64,000 nucleotides of DNA from Halorubrum hochsteinianum (GTDB taxonomy: Archaea; Halobacteriota; Halobacteria; Halobacteriales; Haloferacaceae), in NCBI RefSeq assembly GCF_023702125.1, contig NZ_CP098415.1:2418001-2482000 (forward strand), read 5' to 3'. Position 1 is the first letter of the stretch. Every line of letters begins with the position of its first letter. The notes under the pieces are model-generated. The model was not told the origin of the DNA and made no database searches. It saw nothing but the letters and a program-made list of their open reading frames with translations. Of the stretch, positions 1 through 8,466 are shown one piece after another. The position numbers were made by a program, and so were the translations under genes.

Positions 1-402
1 CGTCGCGTCCGCCGGCTCGCGACCGTCCAGCACCTCCACACGCCGATCACCGCCGAACTCGACGCGGACCGTCACGTGCTGGACCTCGTCGAGGCGCTCC
101 ACCCGACGCCCGCGGTCGGCGGACTGCCGCCGGACCGCGCGCTGGAGACGATCCGCGAGACGGAGCCGTTCGACCGCGGCTGGTACGCCGCTCCGGTCGG
201 CTGGATCGACGCCGCGGGCAACGGCGCGTTCGCGGTCGCGATCCGCTCGGCCGTCGCGAGCCGGCGGCGCGCCACGCTGTTCGCGGGCGTCGGCATCGTC
301 TCCGACTCCGACCCCGACCGCGAGTGGGACGAGGTCCAGCTGAAGTACCGACCGATACTCGACGAGTTAGAGGCCGACGCGAGCGACTCGCCGGATCGAT
401 AA
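1..402 (+). CDS. menF: Isochorismate synthase, C-terminal part (partial gene)
   Basis: The open frame runs in from the left window edge and ends at TAA 400-402, so only the last 133 residues are seen. The sequence matches the end of the chorismate-binding fold of isochorismate synthase: the LHPTPAVGG motif, then a RGWYAAPVGW segment, then an AGVGIV segment followed by a W-x-E-x-Q-x-K ending. The enzyme converts chorismate to isochorismate at the start of menaquinone synthesis in the cytoplasm. Related chorismate-binding enzymes (anthranilate or salicylate synthases) share the fold, but the LHPTPAVGG signature favours MenF/EntC. Menaquinone is the usual haloarchaeal quinone. The gene converges on the PAC2 gene nine bases downstream. 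Confidence 0.85.
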   Translation, partial: RRVRRLATVQHLHTPITAELDADRHVLDLVEALHPTPAVGGLPPDRALETIRETEPFDRGWYAAPVGWIDAAGNGAFAVAIRSAVASRRRATLFAGVGIVSDSDPDREWDEVQLKYRPILDELEADASDSPDR

Positions 403-411
403 CCGCTCTCC

Positions 412-1149
412 CTACTGGAACATCTTCAGCGGCTCGGCCTGCGTGCTCTCCTCCGTCGCCGCCCGCATCTGCTCGGCGAGCTGCTGTTTCGCCTCCCGGA
501 TCTCGGTCGCCTGCTCGACGAGGCCGTCGGTCGGCGTCTCGATTCCAGCGACTGGATCGATCCCGCCGCGGATGAGCGCCCGCGCCGCCTCCGGGTCGGG
601 GAACTTCGGATCGGACTCGACGACCAGCCCGACCGCGTCGCGGCCGTCCTCCAGCGCGGCCGCCAGCATCGCGCCCGTCGGCCCCGAGACGAGCCCGGAC
701 TCGGGCGGCTCCGCCACCTCGGCGCGCGCGAGCGCCTCGCTGCCGTCGCCGGTCGCGATCCCGTACAGATCCGGCGGCGATTCGCCCTTCTCTCGACCGA
801 GCCCCGACAGGAACACCGGGAACAGGTCGACCTCGTCGAACCACGAGCCGAGACACGCCGCCACCTCCGTCGCCGCGCCCGGCTTCACCGGCACGTCGCT
901 GCGGAGCGCGACGAGGTCGTTCTCGGGGTCGGCGTACAGCCGAACCGGCGTCGTCGCGGCCGTCTCGCCCTCGTGATACACCGCAACCGGCGGGAGGCCG
1001 TCGCAGTGGACGTTCGCGTAGTGGGTCATCTCGTGGACGTCGATCAGGTGGTCGGTCGCGATCTTGCCGACGAGCCCGACACCGGGGAACCCCTCGATCA
1101 GCGTCGGTTCCTCCAGCGAGACGTCGTCGACGACGGAGATGCGCGTCAT
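412..1149 (-). CDS. PAC2 family protein (proteasome assembly chaperone-like)
   Basis: The 245-residue protein begins MTRISVVDD and has the PAC2 signature near its N terminus: a GFPGVGLVGKIA segment around residues 21-32, then the conserved Y(H)EG region. Archaeal PAC2 proteins (PbaB-like) resemble eukaryotic proteasome assembly chaperones, but their role in haloarchaea is unproven. The C-terminal 35 residues look helical and charged (EIREAKQQLAEQMR), possibly a coiled coil. I chose the ATG at 1149 because an upstream in-frame start would put its TATA-like box (about 1174-1180) inside the coding region. An IS6 element lies only 53 bases upstream of the start codon. Confidence 0.85.
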   Translation of the reverse strand: MTRISVVDDVSLEEPTLIEGFPGVGLVGKIATDHLIDVHEMTHYANVHCDGLPPVAVYHEGETAATTPVRLYADPENDLVALRSDVPVKPGAATEVAACLGSWFDEVDLFPVFLSGLGREKGESPPDLYGIATGDGSEALARAEVAEPPESGLVSGPTGAMLAAALEDGRDAVGLVVESDPKFPDPEAARALIRGGIDPVAGIETPTDGLVEQATEIREAKQQLAEQMRAATEESTQAEPLKMFQ

Positions 1150-1201
1150 GCGCGAGGGTACGACTGGCACGGACCTAAAGGTGCGGCGCGCGTCGGGGGC
1201 G

Positions 1202-1891
1202 GTGTTCAGATAAGGATTGAAAGGTGAGGCGGTACGTTTTCAAAGTGGTCTATGCCCGAAAACGACCGCCTCAACGGCTGTTTAGACGAGATTGACTTAG
1301 ACTTTGTGGAGCGAGAAGCAACACCGAAGTTGTTGATGAAGCTCAGTATTCAGATCCATCTTGCTGGATTATCGCTTTCGAATACTGTTTCGTTTCTTGA
1401 GGTATTCGGTGTTGATCGGGCTCGATCCACGGTTCATAACTGGGTCCACAAGGCTGATCTACAGCCAGAATCTGGTCGGAACCCGAATCACGTTGCGGTT
1501 GATGAAACGGTGATTCAGCTTGACGATAAGCAATATTGGCTGTACGCTGCCGTCGATCCAGACTCAAACGATTTACTTCACACAAGGCTTGAGCCGACAA
1601 GAACGAACGTGATCGCAGATCAATTTTTTGCGGAACTCCGCGAAAAACACGACGTGGATGATGCGATCTTTCTCGTTGATGGTGCGGTTCCACTTCACCG
1701 AGCATGTGAAAAACATGGCCTCGATTTCAGATACGAACGACATGGAAATCGAAACAGCGTTGAACGTGTCTTTCGTGAGGTAAAACGCAGAACTACCAGT
1801 TTCTCAAACTGTTTCAGCAATGCCGAAGCAGAAACTGCTAACGAGTGGCTGAGACCGTTCGCTTTCGCATGGAATCAACTTATCTGAACAC
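1202..1891 (+). mobile_element. IS6-family insertion sequence, copy 1
   Basis: A 690-bp element is bounded by a perfect 13-bp inverted repeat: GTGTTCAGATAAG at 1202-1214 and its complement at 1879-1891. It holds one transposase gene in a stretch clearly richer in A and T than the flanks. The transposase stop codon lies inside the right repeat. No perfect 8-bp target duplication abuts the ends, although the 9-mer CGCGTCGGG occurs close to both ends (1189-1197 and 1895-1903). The element sits in the divergent promoter region between the PAC2 gene and the methylase gene. The PAC2 TATA-like box at about 1174-1180 lies outside the insertion. Confidence 0.9.
1252..1887 (+). CDS. IS6-family transposase
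   Basis: This 211-residue DDE transposase has the usual length for haloarchaeal IS6/IS240-type enzymes. The N-terminal part is a helix-turn-helix-like region (LAGLSLSNTVSFL...STVHNWVHKADL). The catalytic residues are visible: Asp in VAVDET, Asp in FLVDGA, and Glu in NSVERVFREVKRRT. It would catalyse replicative transposition of its own element. Codon usage is far more A/T-rich than in neighbours, a sign of transfer. The frame is complete with no internal stop, so the copy may still be active. It is only moderately similar to the second IS6 transposase near 32 kb, so the two are different elements rather than recent duplicates. Confidence 0.92.
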   Translation: MPENDRLNGCLDEIDLDFVEREATPKLLMKLSIQIHLAGLSLSNTVSFLEVFGVDRARSTVHNWVHKADLQPESGRNPNHVAVDETVIQLDDKQYWLYAAVDPDSNDLLHTRLEPTRTNVIADQFFAELREKHDVDDAIFLVDGAVPLHRACEKHGLDFRYERHGNRNSVERVFREVKRRTTSFSNCFSNAEAETANEWLRPFAFAWNQLI

Positions 1892-1980
1892 TACCGCGTC
1901 GGGCGCGGGGTCGGGTCCGAGCCCGGGCCGGCCGCCCGCGTCCCGAAACCGTCTAACGGCCCGGCGCGAAAGGGAGGCCA

Positions 1981-2946
1981 ATGAATCCGCTCGACCGATA
2001 CGAGTCGCTCGTCGACGACGTCGACGCGTTCCGGGCGGCGTGCGACCGTCCGCTCCCCTCGGTCGTGCGCACGAACGAGATCGCGGCGACGCCGGCCCGC
2101 GTCCGCGAGGCGTTCGACGAGGCGGGCGTCGCCTACGAGGCCGTCGACTGGCACGACGGGCTCTTCCGGCTCCCGGACGGGAACCCCGGCGGCAACTGGC
2201 CGTACGTCCACGGCTGGACGCACGGACAGGAGGAGGTGTCCGCGCTGCCCGGACTCGCGCTGGACCCCCGCCCGGGCGAGCGCGTCTGGGACGCCTGCGC
2301 GGCTCCCGGCAGCAAGACGACGCAGATCGCGGACGCGATGGACGACGAGGGGACCGTCGTCGCCAACGACAACAACCTCGGCCGCCTCTCCGCGCTCCGG
2401 CACAACGCGGAGCGGCTCGGGATCACGAACGCCGTCGTCACGAACCAGGACGCTAGGAACTTCTCTCTGAAGCCGCTGGCATTCGACGAGTTCGACCGCG
2501 CGCTGGTCGACGCCCCCTGCTCGTGTGAGGGCACCTGCCGCAAGAACCCGGACGTCTTAGACGAGTGGACGCTCGACCACGTCCACGCGGTCGCGGGGAT
2601 CCAGAAGGGCGTGCTGGCCCGCGCCGTTCAGGCGACCCGTCCCGGCGGGGTCGTCGTCTACTCCACCTGTACGTTCGCCCCGGAGGAGAACGAGGCGGTC
2701 CTCGACCACGTCCTCGCGAGCGAGGACTGCGAACTCGTCAAGTTCGACCTCCCGGTCGAGACGGACCCCGGCGTCACCGAATGGGACGGTGAGACGTACG
2801 ACGAGTCGGTGACGCGCGCGAAGCGCATCTACCCGCACCGCAACGACACGGGCGGGTTCTTCTGCGCGAAGCTCCGCGTCGGCGGCGAAGACGACGACGG
2901 GCGGACCGACCGCGCGGCGGCCGACGACGAGGGGGTGGCCGCATGA
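1981..2946 (+). CDS. RsmB/NOP2/Sun-family tRNA or rRNA cytosine-C5 methyltransferase
   Basis: The 321-residue SAM-dependent methylase has motif I DACAAPGSKTTQ (about residues 103-114), the motif IV catalytic PCSCEG (about 179-184), and the motif VI cysteine in STCTFAPEEN. These two cysteines are the nucleophile and release residue of the NOP2/Sun family. It would form m5C in tRNA or rRNA, and the exact target cannot be read from sequence. A GGGAGG-like ribosome site precedes the ATG. The last codons are Asp-rich and overlap the next gene by four bases (ATGA), so the two are probably translated together. The partner looks like the PUA-type RNA-binding domain that is fused to this enzyme in bacteria (RsmF). 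Confidence 0.9.
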   Translation: MNPLDRYESLVDDVDAFRAACDRPLPSVVRTNEIAATPARVREAFDEAGVAYEAVDWHDGLFRLPDGNPGGNWPYVHGWTHGQEEVSALPGLALDPRPGERVWDACAAPGSKTTQIADAMDDEGTVVANDNNLGRLSALRHNAERLGITNAVVTNQDARNFSLKPLAFDEFDRALVDAPCSCEGTCRKNPDVLDEWTLDHVHAVAGIQKGVLARAVQATRPGGVVVYSTCTFAPEENEAVLDHVLASEDCELVKFDLPVETDPGVTEWDGETYDESVTRAKRIYPHRNDTGGFFCAKLRVGGEDDDGRTDRAAADDEGVAA

Positions 2947-3488
2947 GCGACGATACGAGTTCCGACGACGCCCCGACCAACGACGGCCAGCGGTTTGACC
3001 GGTTGCCGGCGACGCCCGACGAGCGCGAGGTCGAGGGGCGCGCGAGCCGCGCCGAAGTGCTCGACTGGTGGCACGAGCGGTTCGGGATCGAGCCGGCGAT
3101 CTTCGAGGGGTACAGCTTCTGGGAGAAGGGCGCGGGGAAGGTCTGGATCTTCAACGGCGAGGCGACCGACCCGAGCGAGGTCGAGGCGATCGGAATGACC
3201 TTTCTCCGCACGCGACAGGAGCACTGGAAGCCGACCGGCCGCGCGGTCTCGCGGTTCGGCCGTCACGCGACGAAGAATGTCATCGAGCTGGACCCCCGAC
3301 AGGCGTCGCGGTTCGCGGCCGGCGAGGACCAGGACCTCCCCGAGTGGGACGGCGACTGGGGATACCTGATCGCGACCCACGAGGTCGCCGGCGAGTCGGT
3401 CCCGATCGGGGTCGGGCTGTACCTCTACGACGAGCTGCGGTCGGTGGTGCCGAAGGGGAGCCGGGCGGACCTGCCGGTCGTTGAGTAG
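2943..3488 (+). CDS. PUA-like partner of the m5C methyltransferase (conserved haloarchaeal protein)
   Basis: The 181-residue protein starts within the stop of the upstream methylase gene (ATGA overlap). After a disordered acidic N terminus of about 35 residues it has WWHERFGI-x-P-x-x-F-x-G-Y-x-F, then GKVWIFNG and RTRQEHWKPTG, then a C-terminal GVGLYLYDELRSVVPKG. The pattern resembles the C-terminal RNA-binding half of bacterial RsmF-type methylases, where a similar module follows the NOP2/Sun catalytic domain. Inference: it forms the RNA-recognition subunit of the upstream enzyme. I am sure it is a real gene and moderately sure of the role. Confidence 0.72.
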   Translation: MSDDTSSDDAPTNDGQRFDRLPATPDEREVEGRASRAEVLDWWHERFGIEPAIFEGYSFWEKGAGKVWIFNGEATDPSEVEAIGMTFLRTRQEHWKPTGRAVSRFGRHATKNVIELDPRQASRFAAGEDQDLPEWDGDWGYLIATHEVAGESVPIGVGLYLYDELRSVVPKGSRADLPVVE

Positions 3489-3503
3489 CCCCGGGACGGG
3501 GAC

Positions 3504-5021
3504 TCACTCCGCCTTCGCCCGCACCGTCCCGCCGCCGAGTCCCTCCCACTCGACCCGGAACCCGAGCCGCGAGAGCGCGGCGCTGGCGTCGTCGAGGCCG
3601 TGTTCGTCGAGGACCGCCTCGGCCGCCGACAGCGACATCCCCGGCTCGATCCTCTCGCCTATCGCCTCCAACACCGCGGGCCGCACGAGCGTACGGCCGA
3701 CCCGCTCGTGGTCGGGGAACGACACCCCTTCGACCGCCTCGACGCCCACGCCGCGCTCGGCGGCCAGTTCGGCCAGCCCGATCGCGTCGGCGTCGGGGAC
3801 GAGTTCGTCGGGGAGTTCGGCGGCCGCGTCGGCGACGAACTCGGCCTCGTACTCGCGGAGCACGTCGACCACGTCCTTCACGCGCACCGTCCCGGAGTAG
3901 GTGACGACGCGGTGGTCGCGGGCGGCTATCTCCTCGCCGACGCCGAGGCTCTCGTCGACGGCGACGAGCAGGTCCACGTCCTCCACGTCGGCGAGCTGGC
4001 CGAGCTTCTTCTCGACGTACTCGGGGGTCCAGAACCCCATCACCTCGAAGAACAGGCGGAAGTCGGCGTGGTCGTAGTCGAACGCGAAGTCCGGGATCAT
4101 CACGCTCGCGCCGGTCTCTAACGGCTCCGGCTCGCGGACGAGCGCCCAGTCGAGGTCGAGGCCGCGGACGCGCCCGGCGAAGTCGGCCTCGACCCCGCTG
4201 TCGAACGTCGGCTCCGCGACCGGTTCCACGTCGGGCACGGTCACGTCGCCGTCCGAGAGTCGCATCGTGCGCTCGCGGCCGCGGTCGTCGATCGTCGCCT
4301 CCAGCGACCACTCCGCCGACTCGGCGACGGTCCGGAGGAGGCGAGCGAACGCCGTGCCGTAGCGTCTCGTGCGCGAGAACAGCGCGTCGGGACCGGTGAC
4401 GACCAGCTCTCGCCCCTCCGGCGTCTTCTCTACCTCGTACATCAGCCGCAGCCGCTTCACCGCCGAGACGAGCCGCTTCGGGTCGTTCGACCTGACCCTG
4501 ACCTCGGTGGCGTCGAACAGCGCGGTCTGGGCCAGCGAGAGGTCGTACTGCTCCAGCAGGTCGTCCGGGTCCCAGCGCACGTCGGCGTCGACGAGAATCT
4601 GATTCACGTCGCGGTCGGCGTACAGCGACGCCTCCACGTCCGCCGGCTCGACTCCCAGCGCGTCGGCCGCGCGGTCGACCGCGGTCTCCCGCTCCGCCTC
4701 GCTTGCGACGCCGACCGCCTCCGCGGCCTCGAACGCGGCCCGACGGACGCGACGCGGCGGGACCGGCGCGCGCGTCTCGAACTCGCACTCGCGCTCGACG
4801 AGCGCCGCGAGCCCACGGACGAGCTTGAAATCGCCGTTGCGGGCCGCGGCGTCGGCCTCTAGGTCCGCCAGCGCGTCGTCGAGGCCGCCGCGGCGCTCGC
4901 CGACGTGCGACTCGAACGTCCCGAGGACCCGCGCCGCGAGCGGGCGGTGTTCCCGGGTCGCGAACCGCGGGCGGTAGCCGCCGCCCGCCCGGGAGACGCG
5001 CAGGAGGTCCTTCCGTAACAC
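3504..5021 (-). CDS. DUF790 family nuclease (Bax1-like)
   Basis: The 505-residue protein begins at GTG 5021 (MLRKDLLRV), which follows the thiC stop by 74 bases. The frame is open further upstream but crosses thiC, so the shorter start is chosen. The C-terminal half carries a PD-(D/E)XK-like nuclease core: MIPDFAFDY, then FFEVMGFWTPEYVEKKL, where Asp, Glu and Lys would be catalytic. DUF790 proteins include Bax1, which partners the XPB helicase in archaeal DNA repair. No XPB gene is visible next to it in this window. The start region has a plain R/K-rich beginning, and no membrane segments are seen. Confidence 0.8.
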   Translation of the reverse strand: MLRKDLLRVSRAGGGYRPRFATREHRPLAARVLGTFESHVGERRGGLDDALADLEADAAARNGDFKLVRGLAALVERECEFETRAPVPPRRVRRAAFEAAEAVGVASEAERETAVDRAADALGVEPADVEASLYADRDVNQILVDADVRWDPDDLLEQYDLSLAQTALFDATEVRVRSNDPKRLVSAVKRLRLMYEVEKTPEGRELVVTGPDALFSRTRRYGTAFARLLRTVAESAEWSLEATIDDRGRERTMRLSDGDVTVPDVEPVAEPTFDSGVEADFAGRVRGLDLDWALVREPEPLETGASVMIPDFAFDYDHADFRLFFEVMGFWTPEYVEKKLGQLADVEDVDLLVAVDESLGVGEEIAARDHRVVTYSGTVRVKDVVDVLREYEAEFVADAAAELPDELVPDADAIGLAELAAERGVGVEAVEGVSFPDHERVGRTLVRPAVLEAIGERIEPGMSLSAAEAVLDEHGLDDASAALSRLGFRVEWEGLGGGTVRAKAE

Positions 5022-5095
5022 GTTCGCGCGGTACGGTCCGGCCGACCTAAAACGAGCGGATCCGCGCGGTCGCCTCTCCCGGTCGCCGAGCGGCC

Positions 5096-6544
5096 TCAGT
5101 CGTCCGCTCGTTCCGGTTCCGGGGTGAACGTGACTCCTCCGATCTCGATCTCGTCCGGGACGCGGTCGGTGTCGTGAGTACCGACCGGGGGGACGTTCAC
5201 CGCCGCGGCGGCGGACGCGTCGAGGTCGGTCTCGCCGTCGATGTCGGACATCTCCCCGTCCGCGTCCCGCGCGTCCTGATCGATACGCATCGAGCAGAAC
5301 TCCGCGCCGCACATCGAGCAGAACCGGGCCTCCTTGTAGTTGTCTCCGGGGAGCGTCTGATCGTGGTAGTTCCGCGCGCGCTCCGGGTCGAGCGCGAAGT
5401 CGAACTGCCGCGTCCAGTCGAACTCGTAGCGCGCCTCGGAGAGGGCGTCGTCCCAGTCGCGCGCGCCCGGAAGCCCGTTGGCCACGTCGGCGGCGTGAGC
5501 CGCGATCCGGTACGCCGCCAGCCCGTCTCGCACGTCCTCCGCGTCAGGGAGTCCGAGGTGTTCTTTCGGCGTGACGTAACACAGCATCGCCGCGCCCGCA
5601 CGCGCCGCCTCCGTCGCGCCGATCGCGCTCGTGATGTGGTCGTAGCCGGGGGCGATATCGGTCACGAGGGGTCCGAGGACGTAGAAGGGCGCGCCGTCGC
5701 ACACCTCTTGCTGCCGGTCGACGTTGTCGGCGATCTCGTCCATCGGGACGTGACCGGGACCCTCCACCATCACCTGAACGCCGCGGTCCCGCGCGGCTCG
5801 GGTGAGCTCGCCGAGGGTGTCGAGCTCAGCGAACTGCGCCTCGTCGCTCGCGTCGGCGAGGCACCCGGGACGGAGGCCGTCCCCCAGCGAGACCGTCACG
5901 TCGTGTTCCGCGAAGATCTCGCAGATCTCCTCGAACCTCGTGTACAGGGGGTTCTGCGCACCGTTCTCCTCGATCCACTGGGCGAGGATCGACCCGCCCC
6001 GCGAGACGATCCCGGTCTTCCGACCGTCGGTCAGCGGGAGGTGTTCCAGCAACACGCCCGCGTGGATCGTCATGTAATCGACGCCCTGCTCCGCCTGCTT
6101 CTCGATCACGTCGAGCAGGAGTTCGTGCGTGATCTCCTCCGGACTCCCCGCCCGCTTCACCGCCTCGTATATCGGGACCGTTCCGACCGGGACCGGCGAA
6201 TACGCGACGTTCGCCTCGCGGGTCTCGTCCAGCCGATCGCCCGTCGAGAGGTCCATCACGGTGTCGGCCCCGTAGTGGACGGCGGCGTGGAGCTTCCGCA
6301 GCTCCGCGTCGAGGTCGCTCGTCGACTCGCTGTTGCCGATGTTGGCGTTGACCTTCGTCGAGAACTCCCCGCCGATGACCATCGGATCGAGCGAGTCGTG
6401 ACCGCGGTTGTTCGGAATCACCGCACGCCCCGCCGCGACCTGCTCCCGGACGAACGCCGCCTCGCAGTTCTCGCGCTCCGCGACGCGCTCCATCGCCGGC
6501 GTGATCTCCCCGTCTCGGGCCAGTTTGATCTGTGTTGCGGCCAT
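5096..6544 (-). CDS. thiC: Phosphomethylpyrimidine synthase ThiC
   Basis: The 482-residue radical-SAM enzyme converts aminoimidazole ribotide to hydroxymethylpyrimidine phosphate for thiamine synthesis. Diagnostic parts are NANIGNS near residue 70, [10 protein letters not shown], the EGPGHVPMD segment, [14 protein letters not shown], and the C-terminal iron-sulfur motif C-S-M-C-G-x-E-F-C (C-x2-C-x4-C). A TATA-like TATATTA lies at 6569-6575 on the minus strand, about 25 bases before the ATG, so the mRNA is probably leaderless. No room exists for a TPP riboswitch. The acidic tail after the cluster is typical of halophiles. Confidence 0.97.
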   Translation of the reverse strand: MAATQIKLARDGEITPAMERVAERENCEAAFVREQVAAGRAVIPNNRGHDSLDPMVIGGEFSTKVNANIGNSESTSDLDAELRKLHAAVHYGADTVMDLSTGDRLDETREANVAYSPVPVGTVPIYEAVKRAGSPEEITHELLLDVIEKQAEQGVDYMTIHAGVLLEHLPLTDGRKTGIVSRGGSILAQWIEENGAQNPLYTRFEEICEIFAEHDVTVSLGDGLRPGCLADASDEAQFAELDTLGELTRAARDRGVQVMVEGPGHVPMDEIADNVDRQQEVCDGAPFYVLGPLVTDIAPGYDHITSAIGATEAARAGAAMLCYVTPKEHLGLPDAEDVRDGLAAYRIAAHAADVANGLPGARDWDDALSEARYEFDWTRQFDFALDPERARNYHDQTLPGDNYKEARFCSMCGAEFCSMRIDQDARDADGEMSDIDGETDLDASAAAAVNVPPVGTHDTDRVPDEIEIGGVTFTPEPERADD

Positions 6545-6568
6545 TAATCACTCGGTTATACCACTAGC

Positions 6569-6575
6569 TAATATA
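6569..6575 (-). promoter_or_regulatory. TATA-like box of thiC
   Basis: The minus-strand heptamer TATATTA sits 25 bases upstream of the thiC start codon in a short A/T-rich pocket. This spacing places transcription initiation at or next to the ATG, the normal leaderless arrangement of haloarchaeal genes. Confidence 0.55.
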
Positions 6576-6653
6576 CTCTTCGGTGGTCCCGCCGCCGCCC
6601 GATCGGAACGGGGTGCGACACGCTTAACCCCGAAACCCGTCGATCGGAGGGTA

Positions 6654-8393
6654 ATGAGTACAGACGCGGCGGACGACGCGGACGCCGAGAACGCGACGGG
6701 CGACGGCGGCTCCGGAGGCGGCGAGTCCGAGGCGTTCGTCCGCACCTGCGAACACCTCGTCGAGCGCATCCTCGCGGGCGAGATCGAGCGCGACGACCTC
6801 GAACGCGCCAAGCTCGACGCCTGCTCGGAGTTCTCCTCGCCGAAGGTGCCGAAGAACACCGAGATCCTCGATCACGCCCCCGCGGAACACCGCGACGACG
6901 TGATCGAGGTCGTCCAGCGCAAGCCCGTCCGGACCGCCTCCGGCGTCTCGCCGGTCGCGATCATGACCTCGCCGAAGCTGTGCCCGCACGGGAAGTGCCT
7001 CTACTGCCCCGGCGGGCCGGCCTCCGAGTTCTCCTCCGCGCAGTCGTACACGGGTCACGAGCCGGCCGCGGCCCGCGGCGAGCAGAACGACTACGACCCG
7101 TACGGGCAGGTCACCCTCCGGCTCGAACAGCTCCGCAAGATCGGCCACCCGGTCGACAAGGTGGAGCTCATCCTGATGGGCGGGACGATGACCGCGCGCT
7201 CGCACGACTATCAGGAGTGGTTCGTGAAGCGCGCCCTCCAGGCGATGAACGACTACGACCTCGACGCGGAGCCGGAGCCGGCCGAGGGCGAGTCGTTCGC
7301 GCCCGCCCCCGAGGAGACCGAGTTCGAGTACCTCGAAGACGTGATCGCGGAAAACGAGACGAACGCGATCCGCAACATCGGTACGACCTTCGAGACGAAG
7401 CCGGACTGGTGCGACCCGGAACAGATCGACCGCATGCTCGATCTGGGCGGGACGAAAGTCGAGGTCGGCGTCCAGACCACCTACGAGCGGATCAACCGCG
7501 AGATGCACCGCGGGCACGGCAACGAGGCGAGCCGGAACGCCAACCGTCGCCTGCGCGACGCGGCGTTCAAGGTCGGCTTCCACATGATGCCGGGCCAGCC
7601 GGGGATGACCCGCGAGATGTGCATCGAGGACTTCCGCCAGCTATTCGAGAACCCCGACTGGCGGCCGGACTACCTGAAGATCTACCCCACGCTGGTCGTC
7701 GAGGGCACGCGCGTGTACGACCGCTGGCGGCGCGAGGACTTCGACCCGCTCACGAGCGAGGAGGCGGCCGACGTCGTCGCCGAGGTGATGGACCTGATCC
7801 CGAAGTACACCCGGCTCCAGCGCGTCCAGCGCGACATCCCCGCGGACTTCATCGACGCCGGCGTCCAGAAGTCGAACCTCCGGCAGCTGGCGGCTCAGCG
7901 CGCCGAGGAGAAGGGGATCGTTCAGCGGGACATCCGCGCCCGCGAGGTGGGACACAACGACGCCGACCCGGACCCCGACGACGTCGAACTCTCGGTCACC
8001 ACCTACGAGGCGGGCGGCGGCACGGAGCACTTCGTCGCCTTCGAGGACCCCGTCCGCGACCTCCTCGTCGGGTTCTGCCGGCTGCGGTTCCCCTCGTTCG
8101 CGCCCGACCAGCCCGGCGCGCCGGGCACCGAGGGCGACCCGATCCGCCCCGAACTCGAAGACGCCGCGCTGGTGCGCGAACTCCACGTGTACGGCACCGA
8201 GGTCGGCATCGGCGGCGACGGCGACTGGCAGCATCAGGGGTACGGCACCCGGCTGCTCGAACGCGCCGAGGAGCTGGCCCGCGAGGCCGGCTACCGGAAG
8301 ATAGCGGTCATCTCCGGCATCGGCGCGCGCGAGTACTACCGAGAGAAGCTCGGCTACCGGCAGGACGGGCCGTACGTGTCGAAGCGGTTCTGA
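6654..8393 (+). CDS. elp3: tRNA uridine-34 acetyltransferase Elp3 (radical SAM plus GNAT)
   Basis: The 579-residue protein starts at ATG 6654 after a GGAGG ribosome site. After an acidic N terminus comes the radical-SAM domain with LCPHGKCLYCPGGP (cysteines at about residues 109-117), MGGTMTARSHDYQEWFV, and GVQTTYERINREMHRGH. The last 70 residues are a GNAT acetyltransferase with the acetyl-CoA loop WQHQGYGTRLLERAEELA. Archaeal Elp3 alone can make the cm5U-type modification at the tRNA wobble uridine. Length and domain order match the family. It is divergent from thiC, which starts 110 bases away. Confidence 0.95.
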   Translation: MSTDAADDADAENATGDGGSGGGESEAFVRTCEHLVERILAGEIERDDLERAKLDACSEFSSPKVPKNTEILDHAPAEHRDDVIEVVQRKPVRTASGVSPVAIMTSPKLCPHGKCLYCPGGPASEFSSAQSYTGHEPAAARGEQNDYDPYGQVTLRLEQLRKIGHPVDKVELILMGGTMTARSHDYQEWFVKRALQAMNDYDLDAEPEPAEGESFAPAPEETEFEYLEDVIAENETNAIRNIGTTFETKPDWCDPEQIDRMLDLGGTKVEVGVQTTYERINREMHRGHGNEASRNANRRLRDAAFKVGFHMMPGQPGMTREMCIEDFRQLFENPDWRPDYLKIYPTLVVEGTRVYDRWRREDFDPLTSEEAADVVAEVMDLIPKYTRLQRVQRDIPADFIDAGVQKSNLRQLAAQRAEEKGIVQRDIRAREVGHNDADPDPDDVELSVTTYEAGGGTEHFVAFEDPVRDLLVGFCRLRFPSFAPDQPGAPGTEGDPIRPELEDAALVRELHVYGTEVGIGGDGDWQHQGYGTRLLERAEELAREAGYRKIAVISGIGAREYYREKLGYRQDGPYVSKRF

Positions 8394-8466
8394 TCGACCG
8401 AACGGAGACGCTCCGAACCGCCCCCACAACGACACGCCTTTTCAGGGCCGACCCTCACGTTGCGGT

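Noticed and set aside
3280-4788. Long Arg-rich open frame antisense or out of frame to DUF790
   Set aside because: Such frames arise from the high GC content and overlap genes with clear family motifs.
6545-6653. TPP riboswitch upstream of thiC
   Set aside because: The TATA-like box is only 25 bases from the ATG, so there is no leader to fold.
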